Assembly (NCBI GenBank): GCA_934149105.1
Contig: CAKPDP010000009.1
Location: 1-31,364, forward strand
Direction of reading: 5' to 3'
DNA: 31,364 nucleotides
DNA from: an uncultured Bacilli bacterium
Lineage (GTDB): Bacteria > Bacillota_I > Bacilli_A > RF39 > UBA660
The notes below the pieces were generated by a model that did no database searches, had not been told where the DNA came from, and was given only the letters and a program-made list of their open reading frames with translations. Shown piece after piece: positions 1-7,387 of this stretch; position 1 is the first letter of the stretch; the number at the start of each line of letters is the position of its first letter. The position numbers and the translations under genes were made by a program.

Positions 1-1149
1 AGTGATACTAATGGTAAAGGATTATATGTTATTAATAGTACTGTCAATGATGAATATCCAATTTATTATTTTAGAGGAGCTGTAACTAACAATAATGTTT
101 TATTCGGAGGCTTTTGTTGGAAGATAATTAGAACTACTGATACTGGTGGAATTAAAATGATTTACAATGGAACGCCTTCAAATAATCAATGTACTAATAC
201 TACAGGAGAATCGACACAGATAGGTACTAGTATTTTTAACGAATATCTTCGGTATAGTTTGGCAAATATTGGTTATATGTATGGGGATACATATACTACT
301 TATGCAAAAGATATGAGTAGTATAACTGATATTTATGTCTATGGAAATGATGTTATTTATAGTGAAGGAAAGTATATGTTAGTAGATACGATGACAAGTA
401 GTAGTTGGTTTGATGATAAATCTAAAATTGCTATAAAATATCATTATACTTGTTTAAGTACCAGTAATACTTGCGATAATGTTTATTATATAGTTTATTT
501 TGGAAATGATAATAATACAGAAAATATAATTTGTTATATTGCTTTAGGTGAAGGTAGAAATATGGAAGATGCAAAAGCAGCAATGTTTAGTAACAATAAT
601 AGTTCTTTAATAAAAATAGCAATTGATAATTGGTATCAAAATAATTTAGTTAATTATACTTCCAAATTAGAAGATACCGTTTATTGTAATAATAGAACTA
701 TTATTTCTGGACCTTTAAAAGGTAAGGATGAAGATAGCTCTAGTCATGTATTTACGTTGTTTGATACTTCAGAACGTTTATTGGAAGATAAACTTAGTTT
801 GGAGTGTAATAATGTAAATGATGCTTTTTCTGTTAGTGAAAGTATTGGCAATGGAAAACTTACTTATCCTATTGGATTGATTACAGGGGATGAAATAGTT
901 TATGCTGGTGGAAAATATGGGACTAGTAATATTGAATATTATTTGTATACCAATCAATATTGGTGGACGATGTCGCCTTCTCGTTTTTTTACAACGTATG
1001 CAACAGTTGAAGATATGTATTCTAATGGTAAATTTGATGCTAATGATGTTAGTTATAGCTTTGGAATTAGGCCGGTCATTAGTTTAGCATCTACTAATAA
1101 AGTTTCTTCAGGAGATGGAAAAAGTACTTCGCCATATGTAGTAGCATAA
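1..1149 (+). CDS. 5'-truncated surface-type protein with a 'GIRPVISL...SPY' C-terminus
   Basis: The frame is open from base 1 and ends at TAA 1147-1149, so 382 codons of a longer gene are present; an ATG at 157 is internal, because in-frame coding (YYFRGAV, FGGFCWKIIRT) precedes it. The protein is rich in Asn, Ser, Thr and Tyr. It carries blocks I associate with secreted or pilin-like proteins of low-GC gut Bacillota: 'FCWKIIRT' near the visible start, 'WWTMSPSRFF' near residue 270 of the visible part, and a C-terminal 'GIRPVISL' plus 'GDGKSTSPY'. This end resembles DUF6273-type C-termini. Several Cys residues suggest an exported, disulfide-containing protein. No signal peptide can be seen because the N-terminus lies outside the window. 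A decayed copy of the same C-terminus lies at 7256-7351. Exact function unknown. Confidence 0.75.
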   Translation, partial: SDTNGKGLYVINSTVNDEYPIYYFRGAVTNNNVLFGGFCWKIIRTTDTGGIKMIYNGTPSNNQCTNTTGESTQIGTSIFNEYLRYSLANIGYMYGDTYTTYAKDMSSITDIYVYGNDVIYSEGKYMLVDTMTSSSWFDDKSKIAIKYHYTCLSTSNTCDNVYYIVYFGNDNNTENIICYIALGEGRNMEDAKAAMFSNNNSSLIKIAIDNWYQNNLVNYTSKLEDTVYCNNRTIISGPLKGKDEDSSSHVFTLFDTSERLLEDKLSLECNNVNDAFSVSESIGNGKLTYPIGLITGDEIVYAGGKYGTSNIEYYLYTNQYWWTMSPSRFFTTYATVEDMYSNGKFDANDVSYSFGIRPVISLASTNKVSSGDGKSTSPYVVA

Positions 1150-1190
1150 ATTTTTAGATTTAAGGGATCTTAGAAATAGCAAATAATAAT

Positions 1191-1227
1191 AAGGGATAGT
1201 TACTTTGTGATAGGACTATCTTTTTTT
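1191..1227 (+). terminator. Intrinsic terminator of the surface-protein gene
   Basis: Stem AAGGGATAGT (1191-1200) pairs with ACTATCTTTT (from 1215), with two G-U pairs and a 14-nt loop, followed by seven T (1221-1227). It lies 41 bases after the stop codon. Confidence 0.75.
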
Positions 1228-1276
1228 GCTTGGGAATGAGAATATTATCAAAAAAGATAAAATAAAATATATTATG

Positions 1277-1306
1277 TTGACTAGGAATAGTTAGATGTGC
1301 TATCAT
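1277..1306 (+). promoter_or_regulatory. SigA-type promoter TTGACT-18-TATCAT
   Basis: TTGACT at 1277-1282 and TATCAT at 1301-1306 are 18 bases apart. Transcription would start near 1313, just at the GAGGAG ribosome binding site, which argues against use of the upstream GTG at 1297 as the start of the next gene. Confidence 0.5.
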
Positions 1307-1326
1307 TTTTTGAGGAGATGAGTAAA

Positions 1327-1953
1327 GTGCGTAAATATTTATATTTATTGGATTTAAAAAGACAATTTGATAGTAGTATAGATAATAGAGTAGTAGGAGA
1401 TGGTTCTTTAGAATATGAAAAAGAATTTGAAGAATGGAAGAGATTATTAGAAATTAATACTGCTAAGTATGGAAGATTTTTGGAAGAGAAATTAGGTATT
1501 TGTCTTAATGATCGTGGGACTGTAGAGGTTGGTAAAGGAAGATATGATAGTGTATCGGGAATAAGGACTACAGTAGTGTCTAGGTATGGAGATACTTTAG
1601 GTAAGGATATGGGAGATTTTATGCTTTATAAAGATAGTCCGATTGTTATTATTAATGGGGTTATTAGAGAAGAGAAGTTTAATAATTTTTTAACACATAA
1701 TCCATATAATTATAGGAGTTTAATGGTTATGGATAAGGTTAGTAAAGATCAGGGAGTTTATGTTGGAGTGTATGGTAATAGTTATGATAAGGATAGATCT
1801 AAGAAGATTATTGGTTTAAGGAGTAATTTAGGTAGTGATTATTTTACATATGAATGGGAAGATAAAGATAGTTATTTTTATATTATGCATACTAATAAGG
1901 AGGCTAGTAAGGGGCCAAAGGCAAAAAAACGTAGTTTATTTGTTAGAAAATAG
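1327..1953 (+). CDS. Hypothetical protein, about 208 aa
   Basis: I do not recognise this protein. It is soluble in appearance: no signal peptide or membrane segment, a charged N-terminal half with likely helices (QFDSSIDNR, EKEFEEWKRLLE), a more beta-rich middle (SPIVIINGVIREEKF; DQGVYVGVYGNSY) and a basic tail (KGPKAKKRSLFVRK). Three starts share the frame: GTG 1297 (no ribosome binding site), ATG 1318 (directly abutting GAGGAG) and GTG 1327, which sits 9 bases after GAGGAG and is preferred. The gene precedes recD2 by 49 bases, but an extended -10 lies in that gap, so co-transcription is not required. Composition matches its neighbours. Confidence 0.7.
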   Translation: MRKYLYLLDLKRQFDSSIDNRVVGDGSLEYEKEFEEWKRLLEINTAKYGRFLEEKLGICLNDRGTVEVGKGRYDSVSGIRTTVVSRYGDTLGKDMGDFMLYKDSPIVIINGVIREEKFNNFLTHNPYNYRSLMVMDKVSKDQGVYVGVYGNSYDKDRSKKIIGLRSNLGSDYFTYEWEDKDSYFYIMHTNKEASKGPKAKKRSLFVRK

Positions 1954-1961
1954 GATGATTA

Positions 1962-1970
1962 TGATATAAT
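1962..1970 (+). promoter_or_regulatory. Extended -10 promoter of recD2
   Basis: TGATATAAT at 1962-1970 is a consensus extended -10. A weak -35 (TTAGAA, 1943-1948) is 16 bases upstream. A ribosome binding site (GGAG, 1990-1993) follows before ATG 2003. Confidence 0.5.
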
Positions 1971-2002
1971 TAGGTAGTAATATGTTTCTGGAGATGGGAT
2001 AG

Positions 2003-4189
2003 ATGAATTATGTAATAGGTACTTATACAAGATGTATTTTTAGTAATGATAGTAATGGCTATACGGTTGGTAATTTAAAGGTTAAAGAAACAGATATAGA
2101 GAATAGTTCTAATACTATTCTTTTTGTAGGTACTTTTCCAGAACTTAAATTGATGGCTAATTATAAGATGATAGGAGAGATAACGAGACATCCTAAATAT
2201 GGGAAGCAATTTAATGTTAGTAGTTATGAATTATTGCTTCCAACTAAGAAAGATGAACTTATTGAGTTTTTTAGTAGTGATTTATTTCCAATTGGAGAGA
2301 AGATGGCTACTAAGATAGTAGATTTATTGGGAGAGAAGACAATAGATATTATAAGTAAGGAACCAGAGAGATTGAAAGAAATTCCAAGAATGGGAGAGAG
2401 TAAGATTAAGAAGATTCAGGATATACTAGTTAATTATAGGGCTTCTAGTCAGATTGTTATGGATCTTTCGGGAATGGGTTTTACAACCAGAGATGCTTTA
2501 GCCATATATAAGAAGTATGAGAATAGGAGTTTAGATGTTGTTAGGGATAATATATATGAATTGATAGAAGAATTAGGAATGAATTTTAAGAATATAGATA
2601 TTATTGCTAATAAGCTTAATATAGATAAATTAGATGAGAGAAGATTAGAGGCTTTAATTGTATATATGTTTAATGAACTTACTTTTGAGAGTGGAGATAC
2701 ATATTTATTGTATGAAGATATATATAATTATTTAGTTAGAGAAGTTAAGGATATAGATAGTGAAAAGATTGAATATATGTTACTGAAGTTGAATACGAAG
2801 AAGAGGATAATAATTAAGGGAGATAAATATTATTTAAAGGAATTTTATGATGCCGAGGAATATATAAGAGATAGATTATGTTTTTTGAATGATATTGAGA
2901 ATAGATCACTTCCTAAGTTAGATAGTAAGATTAAGGAATTAGAGGGTGAGATGGGGATTATTTATGATGAGACTCAGAAGAAGGCTATTAATATGGCTTT
3001 AAATAACAATCTTACTATTATTACTGGAGGACCAGGAACGGGGAAGACGACTATTATTAATGCTATAGTTGAACTATATAGAAAGGTATTTAAAGCTAAG
3101 GATGAAGAGATAGCACTTTTGGCACCAACGGGGAGAGCTAGTAAGAAGATGATGGAACATACAGGGATTATAGGATCAACTATTCATAGATATTTAGGAT
3201 GGGATATGGATAAGAATATGTTTAGTGTGTCAGAATATAATCCTAATCCAGAGAAATATATAATAGTAGATGAAGTTAGTATGTTAGATACGATGTTGAT
3301 GGAAGCTTTATTAAAGGGAATTAGAAGAGATGCTAAATTAGTATTAGTAGGAGATTATTACCAGCTTCCTAGTGTAGGACAAGGGCAGGTTCTTAAGGAT
3401 ATAATTGATTCTGAGGTATTGGATGTGGTATATTTAAATTATTTATATAGACAGAATGAGGATTCTTATATAACGGTACTAGCTAATGAGATTAAGAATC
3501 AGGAGTTATCTGAGGCTTTTATTATGAAGAAGGATGATTATAATTTTGTGGAGGCTCCTAATGAGAGTGTTCTTATGACAATAGAGAATATTGTTAGTAA
3601 GGCGATAAAGAAGGGATATAGTGATAAGGATATACAGGTTTTAGCACCTATGTATAAGTCTTTGAATGGGATAGATAATTTGAATAAGATCTTGCAGAAG
3701 CTATTTAATGGGCCTACGGCAGATAAGAATGAGTTAATGGTAGGAGATATAGTTTATAGAGTGGGAGATAAGATTTTACAGTTAGTAAATGATCCGGATA
3801 ACTCAGTTTATAATGGAGATATTGGTTATGTTACAGATATTTTAACTAGTAGAGTTACGAAATTGAAGAAGAATGAAATAATAGTAGAATATGATGATAA
3901 TAATAAAGTAACATATACTCCTGATAAGTTTATTAATATAAGACATGGCTATGCTATTAGTGTTCATAAGGCTCAAGGTAGTGAGTTTCCGATGGTAATA
4001 ATGCCTATTGTTAATACATTTAATAGAATGATGTATAATAAACTTATTTATACGGCGGTTACGAGAGCTAAAAAGAGTTTAATTTTAGTAGGAGATAGAA
4101 ATTCTTTTGTCTATGGAGTTAGGAATAATTATGTAGATATGAGAAGGACAACTTTAAAAGAGATGTTTATAGATAAGTATAATTTATAG
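2003..4189 (+). CDS. recD2: RecD2-type ATP-dependent 5'-3' DNA helicase
   Basis: This is an SF1B helicase of the RecD2 (YrrC) type, acting in DNA repair and replication-fork maintenance without RecBC. The 728 aa match the family's usual length. Visible order: N-terminal OB-like domain (residues 1-75), helix-hairpin-helix segments around 100-200 (for example IPRMGESKIKKIQ), Walker A GGPGTGKT at 342-349, 'LLAPTGRASKKM' (motif Ia), Walker B 'YIIVDEVSMLD', 'LVGDYYQLPSVGQG' (motif III), and a UvrD-like C-terminal motif 'GYAISVHKAQGSEFP' followed by 'YTAVTRAKK'. The long N-terminal region before Walker A separates RecD2 from the RecD of RecBCD. ATG 2003 follows GGAGATGGG. An intrinsic terminator follows directly. 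Confidence 0.95.
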   Translation: MNYVIGTYTRCIFSNDSNGYTVGNLKVKETDIENSSNTILFVGTFPELKLMANYKMIGEITRHPKYGKQFNVSSYELLLPTKKDELIEFFSSDLFPIGEKMATKIVDLLGEKTIDIISKEPERLKEIPRMGESKIKKIQDILVNYRASSQIVMDLSGMGFTTRDALAIYKKYENRSLDVVRDNIYELIEELGMNFKNIDIIANKLNIDKLDERRLEALIVYMFNELTFESGDTYLLYEDIYNYLVREVKDIDSEKIEYMLLKLNTKKRIIIKGDKYYLKEFYDAEEYIRDRLCFLNDIENRSLPKLDSKIKELEGEMGIIYDETQKKAINMALNNNLTIITGGPGTGKTTIINAIVELYRKVFKAKDEEIALLAPTGRASKKMMEHTGIIGSTIHRYLGWDMDKNMFSVSEYNPNPEKYIIVDEVSMLDTMLMEALLKGIRRDAKLVLVGDYYQLPSVGQGQVLKDIIDSEVLDVVYLNYLYRQNEDSYITVLANEIKNQELSEAFIMKKDDYNFVEAPNESVLMTIENIVSKAIKKGYSDKDIQVLAPMYKSLNGIDNLNKILQKLFNGPTADKNELMVGDIVYRVGDKILQLVNDPDNSVYNGDIGYVTDILTSRVTKLKKNEIIVEYDDNNKVTYTPDKFINIRHGYAISVHKAQGSEFPMVIMPIVNTFNRMMYNKLIYTAVTRAKKSLILVGDRNSFVYGVRNNYVDMRRTTLKEMFIDKYNL

Positions 4190-4190
4190 G

Positions 4191-4219
4191 GACTTAAAAA
4201 ATGTTTTTTAAGTCTTTTT
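4191..4219 (+). terminator. Intrinsic terminator of recD2
   Basis: Perfect 11-bp stem GACTTAAAAAA / TTTTTTAAGTC with a TG loop, followed by a T run. Confidence 0.85.
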
Positions 4220-4291
4220 GTGTGTTAAAAATAATTACTGGGATCTAGGAAGAGTAATAAAATATAGTGAATAGTAAAGTAGGTGATGATG

Positions 4292-4537
4292 ATGAATGAT
4301 GGATTTGAAAAAGAAGTTATTACGAGATTAACAATAATTGAGACAAAGATCGATGATTATAATGGAGTTAAAGAGAAGTCAGAGTTAGCGTATAATATGG
4401 CGAAGCAAAATAAAATAAGGATTGCGGAGATAGAAGATAAGAACAGATTTTTGGTTCGTACTTTAATTACAACTATAGTAGCGGGTTTGGTTGGAATAGG
4501 CTTTATTTATTTGAAAATGGGAATGGGGGTGATTTAA
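4292..4537 (+). CDS. XhlA-like small membrane protein (holin-associated)
   Basis: An 81-aa protein with a charged, heptad-like N-terminal helix (about 1-55) and one C-terminal transmembrane segment 'LITTIVAGLVGIGFIYL'. This layout (amphipathic helix, 'NKxRIAEIEDKNRFLVRTLI', then one membrane helix) is that of the haemolysin XhlA family, which pairs with a holin in phage or defective-phage lysis cassettes. The frame opens at GTG 4283, but that GTG lies inside the ribosome binding site (AGTAGGTGATG); ATG 4292 has the right spacing. The stop is one base before the preferred start of the next gene, indicating translational coupling. No portal, tail or amidase gene is nearby. Family assignment is from pattern, not from a search. 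Confidence 0.7.
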   Translation: MNDGFEKEVITRLTIIETKIDDYNGVKEKSELAYNMAKQNKIRIAEIEDKNRFLVRTLITTIVAGLVGIGFIYLKMGMGVI

Positions 4538-4538
4538 G

Positions 4539-4850
4539 ATCGAGGCACTTTTAACTAATATTTTGGAATTATTACTAACGATAGTAGCAATTATTATTGG
4601 ATATATAGGAAATAAGATTAAAAAGATTTATACAGAGAAGAGTAGAAATGAGACGGTAGAGAAGATTATAACGATGGTATGTACAGCGATAGAGCAGTTA
4701 TATGGAGATTTATCAGGGAGTGAGAAATTAGAGAAAGCTAAGGAGTATATAAGGGAAATGCTTGCAAGTAAGAAGATAGAGGTAAATGATCTGGAAATGC
4801 AATTACTTATAGAAAGTACTGTTAAGGGGTTAAAACAGAAAAAGGAATAG
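4539..4850 (+). CDS. Phage holin, LL-H-like family
   Basis: A protein of about 103 aa with one N-terminal transmembrane segment (LLLTIVAIIIGYIG) followed by a long charged helical region (KIYTEKSRNETVEKIITMVCTAIEQ...LIESTVKGLKQKKE). This matches the LL-H type holin pattern, whose conserved part is the 'IV..A..A.EQ' helix and the C-terminal 'LIE..V..L'. The start is unusual. TTG 4563 has no ribosome binding site, whereas a near-perfect site GGGGGTGAT (4525-4533) lies 9 bases before ATC 4539, which opens IEALLTNILELLL. I therefore place the start at ATC 4539, or the ATC is a mutated ATG; otherwise use 4563. The gene follows its XhlA-like partner by one base. Confidence 0.65.
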   Translation: MEALLTNILELLLTIVAIIIGYIGNKIKKIYTEKSRNETVEKIITMVCTAIEQLYGDLSGSEKLEKAKEYIREMLASKKIEVNDLEMQLLIESTVKGLKQKKE

Positions 4851-4868
4851 ATTTTCTTTTTCTGTTTT
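4832..4868 (+). terminator. Intrinsic terminator of the holin cassette
   Basis: AAAACAGAAAAAG (4832-4844) pairs with CTTTTTCTGTTTT (4856-4868). The 5' arm lies inside the last holin codons. Confidence 0.7.
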
Positions 4869-4915
4869 CACATAATTTCCCATATTAGTTTGTTAATTCT
4901 TTTAAGATTATTTTT

Positions 4916-4921
4916 TATACT
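4916..4921 (+). promoter_or_regulatory. Candidate -10 TATACT upstream of the two-component operon
   Basis: TATACT at 4916-4921 with a weak -35 TTAATT (4893-4898), 17-base spacing. A transcript from here would carry the short leader ORF at 4944. Confidence 0.4.
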
Positions 4922-4943
4922 TAGAACAAGTTGGAGGTGATAT

Positions 4944-4964
4944 ATGAATATAGAAGTAGAATAA
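4944..4964 (+). CDS. Possible six-codon leader peptide (MNIEVE)
   Basis: ATG 4944 opens a six-codon frame ending at TAA 4962-4964, preceded by the near-perfect ribosome binding site GGAGGTGAT (4933-4941). It lies 40 bases before the response regulator start. No regulatory hairpin overlapping it is evident. It may instead be the remnant of a longer gene. It is too short to judge by composition. Confidence 0.3.
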   Translation: MNIEVE

Positions 4965-4976
4965 CAGAAGAATAAG

Positions 4977-4985
4977 TGATATACT
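4977..4985 (+). promoter_or_regulatory. Extended -10 promoter of the response regulator gene
   Basis: TGATATACT at 4977-4985 has the extended TG dinucleotide; no good -35. Transcription from here would begin near 4992, before the ribosome binding site GGGTGAT and ATG 5004. Confidence 0.4.
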
Positions 4986-5003
4986 ATAGATGTGGGTGAT
5001 ATT

Positions 5004-5660
5004 ATGTATAATATAAATCTAGTAGAAGATGAGTTGGATTTACAGAGACTTATTAAGAATTATTTAGAGAAGGCTGGATATAAAGTTACTTGTTACTCTA
5101 AGGGTCAAGAGGCTATAGATAATATAAATAATGAATGTCATTTATGGATATTAGATATTATGTTACAAGATGATATTAGTGGTTATGATATTATTAAGAA
5201 AATTAGAGAGACTAATGAGATGGTTCCAGTGATATTTACTTCTGCTAGAGATGAAGAATTAGACAAGATAATAGGCTTAGAGCTGGGAAGTGATGATTAT
5301 ATAACGAAGCCATATTCTCCAAAGGAATTAGTTTTGAGAGTTAATAATATAATTAAAAGAGTCTATTCTCACGATACACAAAAAATAGTATATATGGATT
5401 ATATAATTAATTTAGATAAGAGGACAGTATTCTATAAGGATGAAGAGATTATTTTGACTACTTTAGAATTTGATTTACTTAGTATGTTTTTAAGTAATAA
5501 GAATAAGTCATTTTCGAGAAATGATATTTTAAATATCGTTTGGGGAGATGATTATTATGGAACTGATAGAGTAGTAGATGATTTAGTTAGAAGATTAAGA
5601 AAAAAGATGCCTTATTTAAAGATAAATACTATCTATGGTTATGGGTATAGGTTGACATAA
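5004..5660 (+). CDS. OmpR/PhoB-family response regulator
   Basis: A 218-aa two-domain transcription factor. The receiver domain (about 1-118) has the acidic pair 'VEDE', the phospho-acceptor D51 in 'WILDIML', T/S in 'VIFTSARD', and K102 in 'YITKPYSP'. The winged-helix domain (about 125-218) has the characteristic 'ILTTLEFDLLSMFL', 'SRNDILNIVWGDDYYGTDRVVDDLVRRLRKK' order and the end 'GYGYRLT'. The frame opens at GTG 4992, but this lies inside the ribosome binding site GGGTGAT; ATG 5004 is preferred and gives the usual 'MYNINLVEDE' start. The gene overlaps the kinase gene by one base (TAATG). The nearby genes do not identify its regulon. Confidence 0.92.
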   Translation: MYNINLVEDELDLQRLIKNYLEKAGYKVTCYSKGQEAIDNINNECHLWILDIMLQDDISGYDIIKKIRETNEMVPVIFTSARDEELDKIIGLELGSDDYITKPYSPKELVLRVNNIIKRVYSHDTQKIVYMDYIINLDKRTVFYKDEEIILTTLEFDLLSMFLSNKNKSFSRNDILNIVWGDDYYGTDRVVDDLVRRLRKKMPYLKINTIYGYGYRLT

Positions 5661-6928
5661 TGAAAAAAGCAAAATTAACCGAACAACTTTTTCTTATTTG
5701 TGTATTAGTAATATTAGTAATGTTAATATCACTTTGTATAATACTACCTAATACTTTAACACCAATTTATGAAGAAAATATTTATAATTCCTTATCATAT
5801 CCGTTATCTGTAGTGAGAGATGATATAAGTGGTAATAAAATAGATACAGAAATTGCTTATATATATGTAATTGATAATCAAAGTATTTTAGTTTCTGATA
5901 ATCTATCCTCAATTATAAAGATAAATGATGTAAGTAAGTTAATTTCAAAGATTAATGATAGTTATGGAAAATTTACTTATAAGACGACTACTTATTACTA
6001 TAATACTAATAGATCATCGGATGTGGTTAAAATTGCTATTACTAACGATAGTTATATTAATAAAATGCGCACAGCTATATATAAAAAAATCTTTATTGTT
6101 GTTGGTATAACTTTTGGAATTATATCTTTGATTTTAGTAGCGTGGTCAAATAATTTGGTTAAAAGAATAAAAAAATTAAAAGGTAAGATAGATAATTTAA
6201 ATAATGATGATTATGATCATAAAGTTAATGATAATTATGATGATGAATTACAGACGTTAGATGTTGCGATCGAGAATATGCGAATGTATTTGAAAAATCA
6301 AGAAGAATATAAAAATCAAATGTATCAAAATATTTCTCATGATTTTAAAACTCCTATTACTGTTATAAAATCCTACCTAGAAGCTACCGAAGATGGAATG
6401 GAAACTTGTGAAAACACTCTTTCTGTAACAAAAGAACAAATAAAAAAATTAGAAATTAAAGTTCACTCCTTATTATATTTAAATAAATTAAATTACATAA
6501 AGGATCGTAAAGATAATTTAAATGAAATGTATGATGTTAGCCAGTGTATTTATGCGGCAGTTCAGAAATTTAAAATGTCGAGACCTGATGTAGAGTTCGA
6601 AGTAGTTATAGATAAAAAAGCTACCATATTTAGAGGAAGTGCTAATATGTGGGAAGCTATAATAGATAATATTTTAAGTAATTTCATGAGGTATGCTAAA
6701 AATAAAATAAAAATAACAGTTAAAAATAAAAAAATAATATTATATAATGATGGTGAGAATATTAATGAAAATGTCCTTAATAATATATTTACTCCTTATG
6801 AAAAGGGCGTTAAGGGTGTGTTTGGTTTAGGATTATCTATTGTTAAAAAAACTTTACATTTACTTGATTATGATATAATGATCGAGAATGTGAAAGATGG
6901 TGTTAGATTTATTATATATGAGAGATAA
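5660..6928 (+). CDS. Membrane sensor histidine kinase
   Basis: A 422-aa partner of the preceding regulator. It has two transmembrane segments (about 12-32 and 144-164) flanking a short extracytoplasmic sensor region of roughly 110 residues, then a HAMP-like linker (about 165-220). The dimerisation domain has 'NISHDFKTPITVIKSY' with phospho-acceptor H227. The catalytic domain has the N box 'AIIDNILSNFMRYA', G1-like 'YNDGENI' and G2 'KGVFGLGLSIVKK'. 'ISHDFKTP' is typical of kinases paired with OmpR-type regulators. The extracytoplasmic sequence (YIYVIDNQSILVSDNLS...) has no motif I can tie to a signal. A terminator overlaps the stop codon. Confidence 0.92.
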   Translation: MKKAKLTEQLFLICVLVILVMLISLCIILPNTLTPIYEENIYNSLSYPLSVVRDDISGNKIDTEIAYIYVIDNQSILVSDNLSSIIKINDVSKLISKINDSYGKFTYKTTTYYYNTNRSSDVVKIAITNDSYINKMRTAIYKKIFIVVGITFGIISLILVAWSNNLVKRIKKLKGKIDNLNNDDYDHKVNDNYDDELQTLDVAIENMRMYLKNQEEYKNQMYQNISHDFKTPITVIKSYLEATEDGMETCENTLSVTKEQIKKLEIKVHSLLYLNKLNYIKDRKDNLNEMYDVSQCIYAAVQKFKMSRPDVEFEVVIDKKATIFRGSANMWEAIIDNILSNFMRYAKNKIKITVKNKKIILYNDGENINENVLNNIFTPYEKGVKGVFGLGLSIVKKTLHLLDYDIMIENVKDGVRFIIYER

Positions 6929-6956
6929 CTTTCTAGAATAGAGAGTTATCTTTTTT
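6924..6956 (+). terminator. Intrinsic terminator of the two-component operon
   Basis: GATAACTTTCT (6924-6934) pairs with AGAGAGTTATC (6940-6950), one G-U pair, then TTTTTT. The kinase stop codon is in the 5' arm. Confidence 0.85.
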
Positions 6957-6990
6957 AGATATTTTGGTTCTTTGAATTTCAATAGATCTG

Positions 6991-7023
6991 AAAAATCACA
7001 TCTAAATTTTAGACGTGATTTTT
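6991..7023. terminator. Second hairpin, likely bidirectional terminator
   Basis: AAAAATCAC (6991-6999) pairs with GTGATTTTT (7015-7023); the interior TCTAAA / TTTAGA extends the stem. Both sides are A/T flanked, so it could act in either direction. Confidence 0.6.
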
Positions 7024-7255
7024 ATGTGTGTTAGATTTTCTTTAGTATCTTTTAGTTTTTTATAATTTTCGTTAATACTATCATGGCTAGTGACAATCAT
7101 ATTTATCCATCAGAATTATTACTAATACTATTAACTTCTATATTATCAGAAGTATTATTAATATTATCTATATCGTTACTAATATTTAAATTATTATTTA
7201 TATTATTATTCGCTTAAACTAACTTTATTTACATTTGAATTATTTGGATTTATGA
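7024..7255. other. Gene-poor low-complexity stretch
   Basis: No supportable gene. The reverse strand of about 7110-7205 reads as an open Asn/Ile/Ser-rich stretch (NNINNNLNISNDIDNINN...) of about 33 codons with no start codon, bounded by stops. It resembles the Asn-rich linkers found elsewhere in this window and may be decayed coding DNA, but AT-rich simple sequence could also produce it. Confidence 0.3.
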
Positions 7256-7351
7256 GGCCTTGACTATGGAAAAGTAAGCTACACTTATGCTGTTTGTTCG
7301 GTTATTTCTTTAGGGCCTGGAACGAGTACGGATCCATATATAGTTTTATAG
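7256..7351 (+). pseudogene. Decayed C-terminus of the 'GIRPVISL...PY' surface-protein family
   Basis: The frame from 7256 to TAG 7349-7351 reads G-L-D-Y-G-K-V-S-Y-T-Y-A-V-C-S-VISL-GPGTSTDPYIVL. It aligns with the last 35 or so residues of the gene at position 1 (VSYSFGIRPVISL ... GKSTSPYVVA): VSY, VISL and ST.PY are conserved. The canonical R-P has become C-S, about ten residues after VISL are deleted, and a TGA (7253-7255) closes the frame upstream. It is a remnant rather than a gene: there is no start codon or ribosome binding site, and no plausible upstream coding frame. Confidence 0.6.
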
Positions 7352-7355
7352 AAAT

Positions 7356-7387
7356 AATAAAAGATTGGATTTTTCCAATCTTTTATT
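7356..7387. terminator. Bidirectional terminator
   Basis: Perfect 13-bp stem AATAAAAGATTGG / CCAATCTTTTATT with a 6-nt loop. It overlaps the stop of the lipoprotein gene on the minus strand and follows the remnant on the plus strand. Confidence 0.8.

Noticed and set aside
902..1087. 61-codon frame inside the surface-protein gene
   Set aside because: It lies in another frame of a clearly coding region, lacks a ribosome binding site and is low-complexity.
4283..4850. Part of a complete prophage
   Set aside because: Only the holin-type pair is present; flanking genes are chromosomal (recD2, two-component system).
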